A stretch of DNA of 28,191 nt from CAWVWF01 sp963933885 (GCA_963933885.1 CAWVWF010000020.1:1-28191), one strand, 5' to 3'. Shown: positions 16,209 through 24,936, numbered from the stretch's first letter. Made by a program: numbers and translations. Notes: generated by a model from the letters alone, not told the origin.

Positions 16209-16540
16209 AGTTCCTTCTTGATCTCTAATAGGAAGTCTTTAACTTTTTGAAGAGAACTAACGATTTCTACTTCTTTTTTAGCAGCAGCCTTTCCTCCTTT
16301 TAACTTTTCCTTAGCACCTTGTAAAGTAAAACCACGATCTTTAACCAAATGATAGATCATCTTTAAATTAGATACATCATCTTTTGTAAACTGACGGTTT
16401 CCTTTCTTGTTCTTTTTAGGTTTTAAAATCGGAAATTCCTTCTCCCAAAAACGAACTAAAGACGTGTTTACATCAAGAATATCAGCAACTTCTCCAATTG
16501 AATAATAAAGCTTTACTGTTTCTGTTTCTTTGTATGGCAC
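16205..16540 (-). CDS. MerR family transcriptional regulator
   Basis: The 111-residue protein carries a winged helix-turn-helix of MerR type: 'YYSIGEVADILDVNTSLVRFWEKEF' (residues 12-36), then a wing with 'GNRQFTKDDV' and a helix 'IYHLVKDRGFTLQGAKEKL'. It lacks a long C-terminal effector domain, as in the short Bacteroidota members next to M23 peptidases. The start is GTG; it gives the 'MPYK.' N-terminus seen in relatives. The gene is first in the operon with the propeller and TfoX-N proteins, and the same-strand M23 gene is 108 bases upstream. Its targets are unknown. Confidence 0.9.
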   Translation of the reverse strand: MPYKETETVKLYYSIGEVADILDVNTSLVRFWEKEFPILKPKKNKKGNRQFTKDDVSNLKMIYHLVKDRGFTLQGAKEKLKGGKAAAKKEVEIVSSLQKVKDFLLEIKKEL

Positions 16541-16648
16541 GGCTGATCATTTTAGTTAAAGCTAATATACTCAAACCTTATAGAGTTTAGATGTACTTTC
16601 GAAAAAGTTTTTGACAAGATGTTAGAAAAAGAATGTGTTCGGATTAAA

Positions 16649-17620
16649 TTAATCCAACGAAGTTTTAATTTTAGAGGAAATATCGATCATCTCTTTGTAC
16701 TGATGATAATCTAAATCGTTAAAGAAGAAGTTAGCTGGATCTATCTTTCTACCATCTCTAATTACTTCATAATGTAAATGAGCTCCAGTAGAAGTTCCTG
16801 TATTACCAACCAATCCAATTACATCACCTCTTTTAACCTTCTGACCTTTCTTTACTTTAAATGCACTCATATGAGCATATAAAGTTTTGTATCCGAAACC
16901 ATGATCAATAATAACATGTTGTCCGTAACCCGTATATGATTTCTTTACGTTGAATACTACTCCATCTCCAGACGCGAAAATCTCAGTTCCTTTCTTTGCA
17001 GTAAAATCTACACCTGTATGCAACTTTAATACACGATAGACAGGGTGCATTCTCATTCCAAATCCAGAAGCCGTTCTAATTAAATTATGATTGTGTATTG
17101 GCTGAATACCAGGAACATGTGATAATTTCGCTGATCTTGTGTGTGCTAATTTTGTTATTCTATCAAATCCACTTTTATGAATACTAACCTGATCACTTAA
17201 AAGCGCAATCATCTTTGCAGATTTCAACATGATCTCCTTGTTCTCATATCCATTGAAAGCCTTAAACTCATCAGTTCCTCCAGAACCACCAATTCTTAAA
17301 TTCTTAGATATTGGAGCGACACCGAAAATATCAGCATAAACAGAATCATCTCTTAATCTTAAGATGCTTAATTCCTGAGCTAAAACACCAACGCGCTCAT
17401 TCATTATATCATATTCTTGCTCTAATTTTTCTTGAGAAGCCAACTGATCTTTAGCAATATATCTTGTTACAATTGGATAAGAAGCTACTATAAACACTAA
17501 TGCTAAACCCAACGAAACTCCGATATGAAGTCCAGCTTTTCTAATACGTGCAAGTAGAGTCACCTCAACCTTATCGTATTCAAGCGTTTTATCGTTAAAC
17601 TTAAAATTAGTCTTGCTCAT
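16649..17620 (-). CDS. Membrane-anchored M23 (LytM-type) peptidase
   Basis: The protein has 323 residues: a short cytoplasmic N-terminus, one membrane helix (about 31-54), a coiled-coil-like stretch (about 57-92), and a LytM domain (about 180-300). Zinc ligands are visible as His201 and Asp205 ('HTGVDF') and His283 ('HLHYEV'); His250 and His281 match the catalytic histidines. All active-site residues are present, so it should be an active peptidoglycan endopeptidase in the periplasm rather than a degenerate EnvC/NlpD-like activator. A matching promoter precedes it, divergent from alaS. The alaS-M23-MerR order is one I recall from Flavobacteriia. Confidence 0.93.
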   Translation of the reverse strand: MSKTNFKFNDKTLEYDKVEVTLLARIRKAGLHIGVSLGLALVFIVASYPIVTRYIAKDQLASQEKLEQEYDIMNERVGVLAQELSILRLRDDSVYADIFGVAPISKNLRIGGSGGTDEFKAFNGYENKEIMLKSAKMIALLSDQVSIHKSGFDRITKLAHTRSAKLSHVPGIQPIHNHNLIRTASGFGMRMHPVYRVLKLHTGVDFTAKKGTEIFASGDGVVFNVKKSYTGYGQHVIIDHGFGYKTLYAHMSAFKVKKGQKVKRGDVIGLVGNTGTSTGAHLHYEVIRDGRKIDPANFFFNDLDYHQYKEMIDISSKIKTSLD

Positions 17621-17662
17621 TATTTATTACCTTTGTGGCATTAAAGCACTAGGTTAAGTGTG

Positions 17663-17692
17663 CAAAGGTAACCAAATTATTGAGGCTATCAA
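17663..17692 (-). promoter_or_regulatory. Predicted promoter of the M23 peptidase gene
   Basis: On the minus strand TTG (17692-17690), 19 bases, then TACCTTTG (17670-17663), a full match to TAnnTTTG, 42 bases before the ATG. A second TACCTTTG lies on the plus strand at 17628-17635 facing it, so the two form a 9-bp inverted repeat. The plus-strand copy has no TTG at the right distance. Confidence 0.6.
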
Positions 17693-17736
17693 AAAAGCAC
17701 TTCCCTGATAATGTTAACATATATTAAACTAAGGTT

Positions 17737-20343
17737 ATGAACGCCAAGGAAATACGTCAGAATTATTTAGATTTTTTCAAATCAAAACAACACGATTTTG
17801 TATCCTCTACACCTATGGTAGTAAAGGACGATCCAACATTAATGTTTATTAATGCCGGAATGAATCAGTTTAAAGACATGTTTCTTGGTAATGCAGAGGT
17901 TAAATCTCCACGAGTTTGTAACAGTCAGCGTTGCCTTAGAGTTTCTGGAAAGCACAACGATCTAGAAGAAGTTGGAGTTGATACCTATCACCATACAATG
18001 TTCGAAATGCTAGGAAACTGGAGTTTTGGAGATTATTTCAAGAAAGAAGCAATCGCTTGGTCTTGGGAATTCTTAACTGAAGTTTGTAAAATAGATAAAG
18101 AGAATCTTTACGTTACAGTTTTCGAAGGTGCTGAAGAAGATGGTTTACCATTGGATCAAGAAGCATATGATTTATGGACTGAATTTGTTCCTAAAGAAAG
18201 ATTGTTAACTGGTAACAAAGCAGATAACTTTTGGGAAATGGGTGCTTCGGGACCTTGTGGACCAGCATCTGAAATTCACGTTGATATTAGATCTGCTGAA
18301 GAAAAAGCAAAAGTTCCTGGAGCTTCTTTAGTAAACATGGATCACCCACAAGTTATTGAAGTATGGAACTTAGTATTCATGGAATTCAATAGATTGGCTA
18401 GTGGTAAATTAGAAAAACTACCTGCTCAACATGTTGATACAGGAATGGGGTTTGAAAGACTAGCAATGGTTGTTCAAGGAAAAACATCGAATTACCAATC
18501 AGATGTTTTCACACCTTTAATAGAAAAAGTAGTTGAGTATTCAGGAAAAGAATTTGGAGTTACTGAAGAAACTGATATTGCAATCAGAGTAATTGTGGAT
18601 CACGTAAGAGCAGTTGCTTTTGCAATCGCAGATGGTCAGATGCCATCTAACACAGGAGCTGGATATGTAATTAGAAGAATTTTAAGAAGAGCTGTACGAT
18701 ATGGTTATTCTAAATTAAATGTATCAGAACCATTTATATATAAACTAGTTGATGTTCTTGCTGAGCAAATGGGTGAATTTTTCCCGGAGATCATCAAGCA
18801 AAAAGACTTAGCGAAAAAGGTTATCAAAGAAGAGGAGCAAAACTTCTTAAGAACTTTAGATAAAGGAATCAATAAGTTTAATGGATACTTAAAAGGATTA
18901 GACGCTAAAACTGTTGATGGTAAATTCGCATTTGAATTACTGGACACATTCGGTTTCCCTATCGATTTAACGCAACTAATTGCTAAAGAGCAAGGTTTTG
19001 AAGTTGATATGGATAGCTACCAAGTAGCGCTTGAAGAACAAAAAGCAAGATCTAGAAAAGCTACTGCAATTGAAGTAGAAGATTGGATTGTTGTAAATGA
19101 AGGTGAAGGAAAATTTGTAGGGTATGATAGCTTACAGACTGAAACTACCATCTTAAGGTATAGAGGAATTACAGCAAAAGGAAAGGAATTATTCCAAGTA
19201 GAACTAAACGAAACTCCATTCTACCCAGAAGGAGGTGGACAAACTGGTGATGCGGGAATCTTGATTTCAAATGGTGAAAAATTCGCTATTCACGATACAA
19301 AAAAGGAAAACGGAGTAATTCTTCATTTTATGAAGCAATTGCCTTCTAATCCATCTGATACTTTTGAAGCATCAGTTAGTAAAGCGAAAAGAGCTGCTAC
19401 AAATGCAAACCACTCTGCTACACATTTACTTCACCATGCTTTAAGAAGTGTGCTAGGTGATCATGTTGAGCAAAAGGGTTCATTGGTAAACGATAAGAAT
19501 TTACGTTTTGATTTCTCTCACTTCCAGAAGGTAACGGATGAGGAGTTAGCAAAAATTGAAACAATCGTTAATGATGCGATTAAGAACAATACTGATTTAG
19601 ACGAGAATAGAAACGCTACTGTAGATGAAGCAAAGGCACAAGGTGCAATGGCTTTATTTGGAGAAAAATATGGTGATACTGTAAGGGTTATCAAGTTTGG
19701 TGATTCTGTTGAACTTTGTGGAGGAACACATGTTGAATCTACTGCTCAAATTGGAAAATTCATCTTTACTACCGAAACTGCAGTTGCAGCTGGTGTAAGA
19801 AGAATTGAAGCGATTACATCTGTAAAAGCTGACGAGTTTGTAAATAAGGAATTGACTTTATTAAATGATATTCGTTCAATTCTTAAAAACCCTAAAGACG
19901 TTAAAAAGCATTTAGAAAGTCTTTTAACTCAAAACAGTGCTTTAGGTAAAGAGGTTGATGCTTTGGTTAAAGCAAAGGCGAAAGGATTAAAAACTGAATT
20001 AATTGCTGCTGTAAAAGAGGTTAACGGTGTTAACTTTTTAGCAACTACAATAGACTTAGGTTCTTCTGATGCTATTAAAGATTTGGCTTTTCAATTGAAA
20101 GGTGAAATCGACAATTTATACCTTGTACTTGGTGCCGAGATCAAAGGAAAACCAAACTTAACTGTGGTTTTAAGCGAGAACTTAGTAAAAGAGAAAGGTT
20201 TAAATGCGGGTAATATCATTCGTGATCTTGCTAAAGAAATCCAAGGTGGTGGAGGTGGACAACCTTTCTACGCTACTGCTGGAGGTAAAAACGCAGCTGG
20301 AATTCCAGTGGCATTAGAAAAAGCAATCACTTATATTAACTAA
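17737..20343 (+). CDS. alaS: Alanyl-tRNA synthetase
   Basis: AlaS charges tRNA-Ala and clears mischarged Ser or Gly. The 868 residues have the full layout: class II catalytic core ('NAGMNQFKDMFLG', 'TYHHTMFEMLGNWSFGDYF', 'GPCGPASEIH', 'DTGMGFERL'), and an editing domain with zinc-binding 'HSATH' (His559, His563) and 'CGGTH' (Cys661, His665). The C-terminal C-Ala region ends in the Gly-rich 'IQGGGGGQPFYATAGG' motif. The ATG start matches the usual 'EIRQ.YLDFFKSKQH' N-terminus. A lipoprotein gene follows after 7 bases. Confidence 0.98.
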   Translation: MNAKEIRQNYLDFFKSKQHDFVSSTPMVVKDDPTLMFINAGMNQFKDMFLGNAEVKSPRVCNSQRCLRVSGKHNDLEEVGVDTYHHTMFEMLGNWSFGDYFKKEAIAWSWEFLTEVCKIDKENLYVTVFEGAEEDGLPLDQEAYDLWTEFVPKERLLTGNKADNFWEMGASGPCGPASEIHVDIRSAEEKAKVPGASLVNMDHPQVIEVWNLVFMEFNRLASGKLEKLPAQHVDTGMGFERLAMVVQGKTSNYQSDVFTPLIEKVVEYSGKEFGVTEETDIAIRVIVDHVRAVAFAIADGQMPSNTGAGYVIRRILRRAVRYGYSKLNVSEPFIYKLVDVLAEQMGEFFPEIIKQKDLAKKVIKEEEQNFLRTLDKGINKFNGYLKGLDAKTVDGKFAFELLDTFGFPIDLTQLIAKEQGFEVDMDSYQVALEEQKARSRKATAIEVEDWIVVNEGEGKFVGYDSLQTETTILRYRGITAKGKELFQVELNETPFYPEGGGQTGDAGILISNGEKFAIHDTKKENGVILHFMKQLPSNPSDTFEASVSKAKRAATNANHSATHLLHHALRSVLGDHVEQKGSLVNDKNLRFDFSHFQKVTDEELAKIETIVNDAIKNNTDLDENRNATVDEAKAQGAMALFGEKYGDTVRVIKFGDSVELCGGTHVESTAQIGKFIFTTETAVAAGVRRIEAITSVKADEFVNKELTLLNDIRSILKNPKDVKKHLESLLTQNSALGKEVDALVKAKAKGLKTELIAAVKEVNGVNFLATTIDLGSSDAIKDLAFQLKGEIDNLYLVLGAEIKGKPNLTVVLSENLVKEKGLNAGNIIRDLAKEIQGGGGGQPFYATAGGKNAAGIPVALEKAITYIN

Positions 20344-20350
20344 AAGTCCA

Positions 20351-21241
20351 ATGAAAAACCTAGCCTTAATAATTGCCCTAAGTATCACATTCTTCGCCTG
20401 TACTAAAGATGATACTACTAAAAATGAACCTCAACTAATATTCAAACTTAAGTTTGATCCTACGCAACAGCGTTTGGATGGATTAGGAAATGTTGCTTTG
20501 CTTCCAGATACACATGGTGCGCAATCTCCTAGTTTTAATACAATGAGTGCGCATTATATTGAATTAACGCCAAATAACTATACGTTACCCGGACAAGGTG
20601 TGAAAATCTTTAAAGGAAGTACAACAAGTGCTTACGGACAAGTTACTGTAGCTGGAAATAATCTTGATCCTATTGATTTTTCAAACGCAATTGTAAAACA
20701 AGAAGGAGAAGTGTTTTATTCTATTCCTTTAAAGGATGTTGCCAATGGAACTTATCCTTACGTTAGGGTCTCTGTTACCTATCAAAATTTTGATATCGTA
20801 TACAAAGCTCAAGGTATAAATAACCTTTCTGGAACTGTTGCCTCATTTGTAGGATTTGGTCAGCGTTTGGATAATGTTCTTTTAAAGAATCAAAGTATTG
20901 CTGTTAACGACACCAAGCTACAAGGCTTCTGGGCTGTTGAAGATCACACCACAGGAATTACGCAAAGCGGACAAGCACCTCCTGGTGCTACTACTGTTCC
21001 CAATCCTTTAGCAGGAACTTCAGCAATTGCAGAAGGATCATGTTTGGTAACAGGAGTTTTCGACACCCCTTTTACCATTACCGGAAACGAAACAAGCGAT
21101 ATTACTATTGATCTTTCCTTCTCAATCAACAATAGTTTCGAATGGATCGACGTAGATAAGGATAATATTTACGAGCCTGAAGCTGGTGATCAAGTAATCG
21201 ACATGGGGTTAAGAGGCTTAAAACCAATCGTTAGCAAATAA
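20351..21241 (+). CDS. Lipoprotein of unknown function
   Basis: The 296-residue protein has a lipoprotein signal ending 'FFAC' with lipidated Cys17 and a following 'TKDD'. The rest is beta-rich and resembles a flavobacterial lipoprotein family I remember but cannot name ('LKFDPTQQRLDGLGN', 'SAHYIELTPN', 'VRVSVTYQNFDI'). The C-terminus has an Asp-rich 'WIDVDKDNIYEPEAGDQ' that could bind calcium. The general layout recalls MbnP-like proteins, but I would not assign that. It starts 7 bases after alaS and may be read with it. An 8-bp hairpin overlaps its stop codon. Confidence 0.8.
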   Translation: MKNLALIIALSITFFACTKDDTTKNEPQLIFKLKFDPTQQRLDGLGNVALLPDTHGAQSPSFNTMSAHYIELTPNNYTLPGQGVKIFKGSTTSAYGQVTVAGNNLDPIDFSNAIVKQEGEVFYSIPLKDVANGTYPYVRVSVTYQNFDIVYKAQGINNLSGTVASFVGFGQRLDNVLLKNQSIAVNDTKLQGFWAVEDHTTGITQSGQAPPGATTVPNPLAGTSAIAEGSCLVTGVFDTPFTITGNETSDITIDLSFSINNSFEWIDVDKDNIYEPEAGDQVIDMGLRGLKPIVSK

Positions 21242-21258
21242 GCGCTGGATCGCTTATT
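21237..21258 (+). terminator. Hairpin at the end of the lipoprotein gene
   Basis: AATAAGCG-CTGGAT-CGCTTATT is a perfect 8-bp stem that includes the TAA stop. The following bases (CTCATTATAAA) are a poor T-run, so termination may be weak. Confidence 0.5.
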
Positions 21259-21299
21259 CTCATTATAAAAAAAACATACACTTTTCTCGAATAAAACAT

Positions 21300-21330
21300 T
21301 TGGCTCATCCAAATAAACGCTGTATCTTTG
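21300..21330 (+). promoter_or_regulatory. Promoter of initiator tRNA-Met
   Basis: TTG (21300-21302), 20 bases, TATCTTTG (21323-21330): a near-ideal Bacteroidota promoter. Transcription would start about 2 bases before the mature tRNA at 21339. Confidence 0.75.
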
Positions 21331-21338
21331 CCGGACAT

Positions 21339-21411
<73 letters not shown>

Positions 21412-21419
21412 CTACGAAG

Positions 21420-21453
21420 AAAAAAAGGTTCAGTTTTTACTGGACCTTTTTTT
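21420..21453 (+). terminator. Intrinsic terminator of the tRNA
   Basis: A7GGTTCAGT pairs with ACTGGACCT7 around a TTTT loop (one G-T pair); the right arm is a T-run of seven. It starts 9 bases after the tRNA. Confidence 0.85.
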
Positions 21454-21471
21454 ATGTCTATACTTTTTTGA

Positions 21472-21502
21472 TTTGTCGTATTATTTACTAGGGGCCTGAC
21501 CC
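21472..21502 (-). repeat. Palindrome-plus-tail repeat, copy 1
   Basis: On the minus strand GGGTCAGGCCCC is followed by TAGTAAATAATACGACAA. The tail matches copies at 21806-21837 and 24903-24936. Confidence 0.65.
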
Positions 21503-21805
21503 TTAAGTTTACCTTTTATTAATTCTGAACTAATAAAGTCATCTTCACAACTAGTAAAAAAAACGTCCAAAAGCAGTGATTTCCGGTATCTTTTTAAAGT
21601 CACAAATCCCTATGCACAATGAAAAATATAGTGTTTTCATGAAAGTGTACGTCACCTAGTATTTTTAATTGGCGACTGTCACCGGCTATTTGAGAGTTGA
21701 AAAATGGAATAAGCTCAATTAGGAAATAACTTTAGATACATTTAAAATAAATTTACTACTGCTCCCCTCCTCAGATTCAATTGATATAGGAATATTATTA
21801 AGTTA

Positions 21806-21837
21806 GGGGGACAGTCCCCCAGTAAAGGATACGACAA
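21806..21837 (+). repeat. Palindrome-plus-tail repeat, copy 2
   Basis: The perfect palindrome GGGGGAC-A-GTCCCCC is followed directly by AGTAAAGGATACGACAA. Confidence 0.7.
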
Positions 21838-21917
21838 ACTGCACGAAATCACTCGGGACAGTCCTGAAATAAGAATTAAAAGGTGACGGACACCTTACTA
21901 TATGCCTATACATTGCT

Positions 21918-21954
21918 AGTTTGCGGTATTCGGACTAGGGAACTCTCCCCCTTT
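21918..21954 (-). repeat. Palindrome-plus-tail repeat, diverged copy 3
   Basis: On the minus strand GGGGGAGAGTTCCC is followed by TAGTCCGAATACCGCAAACTAG, a diverged form of the same tail. Confidence 0.45.
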
Positions 21955-22017
21955 TATTGAATCAAAAACCCAATGAGAATATTAGAGAACCTCAATTTGG
22001 CAATTTACAATTGTTAG

Positions 22018-22926
22018 TTATTCTTTGTAATAGACAAATTTTGATTCATAAATGAAGGTCGTTTCTGAATCAATAATCAGAGTCCCATATTTAAAAGTTT
22101 TATATTCAACAACCCATTTCACTTTGAGACCTTTATTATTGTAATACTTATGGTTGACTTCTTTTTTCACAAGATGCGTATTTTGGAAAGTTTCGCATAG
22201 CTCTTGAGTTAATAGTTGATTTTCATAATCATACAAAGTTACTATTGAATCAATTCTAGTTGATTTATCTCCAGGATCTACTTTATTTAAAGTATTAACC
22301 TTAGATATAATACGGTCCAAACTGTCATATTGATAATTATAAGACTCTTTCCAATTTCTTCCCAATGTATTGGTCTGCTTTAATTTTTTGACTTTTCCGT
22401 TTATACCATATTCAAATACCCATACGTCTCTCCAATTTAAACTATCAGTCTTAGTTACTTTTCTTTTCACACCTAAAGTATTAGAAAAAAAAGCTGTATC
22501 AATCCGGTTCAATGAGTCATAATGATATTCTAAGGATCCCAAATAATTATTCCCAGTAAACAACCTTCCTTTTTTATCATATACATAATATTCTTTTCTA
22601 GAATCAATAAAATTTAAGTTATTTAAACTGTCTTTAGCACCATAGACAATAGAAATTATGTTTCCCACTGAATCGTATGAATACTTAGTTAATTTTGACC
22701 AATTCGTATCATTAAAATCAGAATATGCATCATCATAATGGAAAGTTGAAGTGATTTTTCCGTCTCTATCAAAGAACGATATATCATTTTCATTTTCATA
22801 ACAGACTTTCACTTTTGCAAAAGAAAAATCAGAATACGTGTATTGATTAGATTTAGGAAAATATTGTGCTTGAAGTTCATTTGAAATGGTAAATAATAGA
22901 AACACGACTAAAACAGTTTTAATCAT
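22018..22926 (-). CDS. Secreted protein with YD-like repeats
   Basis: The 302-residue protein has a signal peptide ending near residue 20 ('NELQA'). At least four segments follow the RHS/YD pattern Y-x-YD-x3-x-I/L: 'YSYDSVGNI' (82-90), 'YVYDKKGRL' (114-122), 'YHYDSLNRI' (134-142) and 'YQYDSLDRI' (198-206). A more degenerate one lies near 'KYYNNKGLKVK'. It is far too short for an RHS toxin shell and has no toxin domain, lipobox or sorting domain, so it is probably a small periplasmic beta-repeat protein. It stands alone in a gene-poor, repeat-rich region. Function unknown. Confidence 0.75.
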   Translation of the reverse strand: MIKTVLVVFLLFTISNELQAQYFPKSNQYTYSDFSFAKVKVCYENENDISFFDRDGKITSTFHYDDAYSDFNDTNWSKLTKYSYDSVGNIISIVYGAKDSLNNLNFIDSRKEYYVYDKKGRLFTGNNYLGSLEYHYDSLNRIDTAFFSNTLGVKRKVTKTDSLNWRDVWVFEYGINGKVKKLKQTNTLGRNWKESYNYQYDSLDRIISKVNTLNKVDPGDKSTRIDSIVTLYDYENQLLTQELCETFQNTHLVKKEVNHKYYNNKGLKVKWVVEYKTFKYGTLIIDSETTFIYESKFVYYKE

Positions 22927-23385
22927 AATTTAACTTTTTTTTATTCTGTGTTTTAATATAAACAAAAAATCATCAAAAGATACTTCAATTATTACTATAA
23001 AATTAAAAGGTGACGGATACTTGTTCTTTGACTTCTTCTATTCGTAATCATATTCATTATCTTCTACTGTGAATTTTTTATCCATCATATCAATAAAAGG
23101 TGACGGACACCTTTTAAAAGCACGACGAAACTCTAATACACATAGTAGTTTCAAAAGGAATTAGCACAGCAAAAAACGCCCTTTTTTGAAGCGTCCTTAT
23201 TTAATTACACACACAGTTTTAAAATCAGCACCAACATATTTAGTAAAAAAAAAACTGGTGACAGTCACCAAAATAAAACGTATTAAAAAGATATACTACG
23301 CCTAATCACAGAGCCAAATAAAGCGTTCCGAAAACACTAGTTTTCAGAACAAGTAAATTAGAATTTAATCAAAGTATGTCCTCTT
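22927..23385. other. Gene-poor region with REP-like palindromes
   Basis: It holds two copies of an 'AAAAGGTGACGGA' repeat (23005-23017, and 23095-23118 as a full 8-bp-stem palindrome), perfect TGGTGAC-A-GTCACCA (23256-23270), and two hairpins that could end minus-strand transcripts (23171-23194 and 23325-23350). A 16-codon minus-strand frame (23038-23088) lies between the first two repeats; I do not call it a gene. Confidence 0.6.
23325..23350 (-). terminator. Hairpin after the MORN-like gene
   Basis: GTTCCGAAAAC-ACTA-GTTTTCAGAAC pairs over 11 positions with one mismatch, 36 bases beyond the stop at 23386. There is no strong T-run, so efficiency is uncertain. A second candidate with a T6 run in the minus direction is at 23171-23194. 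Confidence 0.5.
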
Positions 23386-24558
23386 TTATTTTGATAGGAG
23401 TTCAATAACCAATTCCCTCTCTTTTTTGGAGTAATCTTTTGGCCAACATCGAAAGGGAGAAAGTACTATATGAAAATCATTTTTTATTATAAAAAAAGGA
23501 TGAAAAGTGCAGATTTTATGGCAATTGTTATAGGATTTCCACTGCTTGTTTATTTTCTTTTCAAAGCGTTTATTTACATTTTGATAAACAATAAAATCCA
23601 AGGATATAGAATCGTTAAATACTTTTAGGTGATCAAAGTAACTAGATTTCGATGTTCGGGGTAATGCAGGAGCTGTATAAAATTCCAATTCAAAATCATT
23701 ACTAAAAAACGATCTAATAGGAGCTATGGCTTCAGTTGCCCAATTGGAAACTTCGAAGCCTTCTTTGTTAAGTTCATATTCTTCATATACACATGGGGAA
23801 TCTTCACAGGTTTCTTCATTAAAAAATTGGATTTTTCCATCTTGAAAATAAGAGATTTCTTGATGGGAAACTTGTTCTACCCCTGTAGTTATAAGAATTT
23901 CGGAATATGCAAGATTTCCATTTTCATGATAATGAAACCTACTGGCTGTAACTTCTCCTTTTGGAATTACATCATGCTTAGTTTTTATAACGCCTGCACC
24001 TTTCACTCTTATTGTACGATAAGGCAAACCACTTAAGGTTACCCTATCAAGGTACGTAACTACATCGCCTTGCTCTGTATGTTCTTCAATTTCAAATAGG
24101 TGTTTAAGCCCTTTTATAAAGTCGTAAGATTTTTTAATGTCCCCTTCGTATTCTATGATTTCAATTAGCTTCCCGTCTTTAAAAGTTTTATCAATCGTTC
24201 TAATTCCATTTTCAAAATAAGCAGTTCTAATTAGCTCACTATTCTCGTTGAAAACCTGAGTTTCTATCACTTTACCACTATCGTTTGAAAACGCAATTGC
24301 AGCAATTTTTGATGTGTCTTCTCTGAGTTTAAATACTGTTTTCTTAGCACTTAAATTTGAATATGAAAAAGAAACATAGTTTAAACAACTCTTATCAATA
24401 CAGTTATATTTAGCTGAACCTCCTCTTTGTTTTTCAGCATCCTTTTCCATATCGCTACATTGAGAAAAACAGGATTCATTCAGGTAAATCCCATCCAAAA
24501 CATTCTGGCTTTTCAGCTGAATTGAAAGCAATAAAATAAAAACGATTAGTCGGTTCAT
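23386..24558 (-). CDS. Secreted Cys-rich protein with MORN-like repeats
   Basis: The 390-residue protein has a signal peptide (about 1-17, 'LSIQLKSQ'). The N-terminal part is Cys-rich ('ESCFSQCSDMEKD', 'YNCIDKSCLN'). In the middle are MORN/YwqK-like segments: 'YFENGIRTIDKTFKDGKL' (114-131), 'YHENGNLAYSE' (210-220) and 'SYFQDGKIQFF' (236-246). More Cys residues occur at 'EETCEDSPC' and near the C-terminus ('NNCHKICTF'). MORN-type repeats in secreted Bacteroidota proteins are common and mostly uncharacterised. No lipobox, sorting domain or catalytic motif is seen. It stands alone like its YD-like neighbour, and both may be strain-variable. Confidence 0.72.
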   Translation of the reverse strand: MNRLIVFILLLSIQLKSQNVLDGIYLNESCFSQCSDMEKDAEKQRGGSAKYNCIDKSCLNYVSFSYSNLSAKKTVFKLREDTSKIAAIAFSNDSGKVIETQVFNENSELIRTAYFENGIRTIDKTFKDGKLIEIIEYEGDIKKSYDFIKGLKHLFEIEEHTEQGDVVTYLDRVTLSGLPYRTIRVKGAGVIKTKHDVIPKGEVTASRFHYHENGNLAYSEILITTGVEQVSHQEISYFQDGKIQFFNEETCEDSPCVYEEYELNKEGFEVSNWATEAIAPIRSFFSNDFELEFYTAPALPRTSKSSYFDHLKVFNDSISLDFIVYQNVNKRFEKKINKQWKSYNNCHKICTFHPFFIIKNDFHIVLSPFRCWPKDYSKKERELVIELLSK

Positions 24559-24850
24559 ATTTAAATCTAGATAATTTTCCTCTTTTTAACTATTGAAATA
24601 ATGAATAAGAAGTTAAATCACATCCTACACTTATAATTAAATAGGAACGCTCACTTTTAATTAATTCATTGTATGGTTACTGTGTGGGACACAAGACACA
24701 GTCTTGCGCCAGCGTAAGTTCAGTTAAAGAATTCAAATAAAAAAGAAAACCAGACTAGATCAATAACCACATGGTAAACGACTATAATTCACTTATCAAT
24801 TTTCATCGTTTTATGAGTGCTTTTATAAACTAAAGACGTCGCTTAGCGAG

Positions 24851-24883
24851 ACGTCTAGATTCCTGCCTTCTCAGGAATGACAA
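24851..24883. repeat. 'ATTCCTGCC' hairpin repeat, copy 2
   Basis: ACGTCTAGATTCCTGCCTTC and the complementary CAGGAATGACAA match 14276-14308 except for one base in the stem (T for G). Here the left flank is itself a palindrome (24834-24856). Confidence 0.75.
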
Positions 24884-24902
24884 AAAAAGGAAAATAAAAA
24901 AC

Positions 24903-24936
24903 GGGGTAAGGCCTCCCTAGTAAAGAATACGACAAT
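24903..24936 (+). repeat. Palindrome-plus-tail repeat, copy 4
   Basis: GGGGTAAGGCCTCCC is followed by TAGTAAAGAATACGACAA, the same tail as at 21472-21490 (minus) and 21821-21837. Confidence 0.6.

Larger units (their letters stand above)
21454..22017. other. Gene-free region with REP-like palindromes
   Basis: No credible gene. It contains GGGGCCTGACCC (21491-21502), an imperfect GGCGACTGTCACC (21671-21683), perfect GGGGGACAGTCCCCC (21806-21820), CGGGACAGTCCTG (21854-21866) and AAGGTGACGGACACCTT (21880-21896). A minus-strand tail-bearing copy lies around 21918-21942. Confidence 0.65.

Noticed and set aside
22018..22926. RHS toxin
   Set aside because: It has only a few YD-like repeats in 302 residues, with no core shell motif, C-terminal toxin or neighbouring immunity gene.
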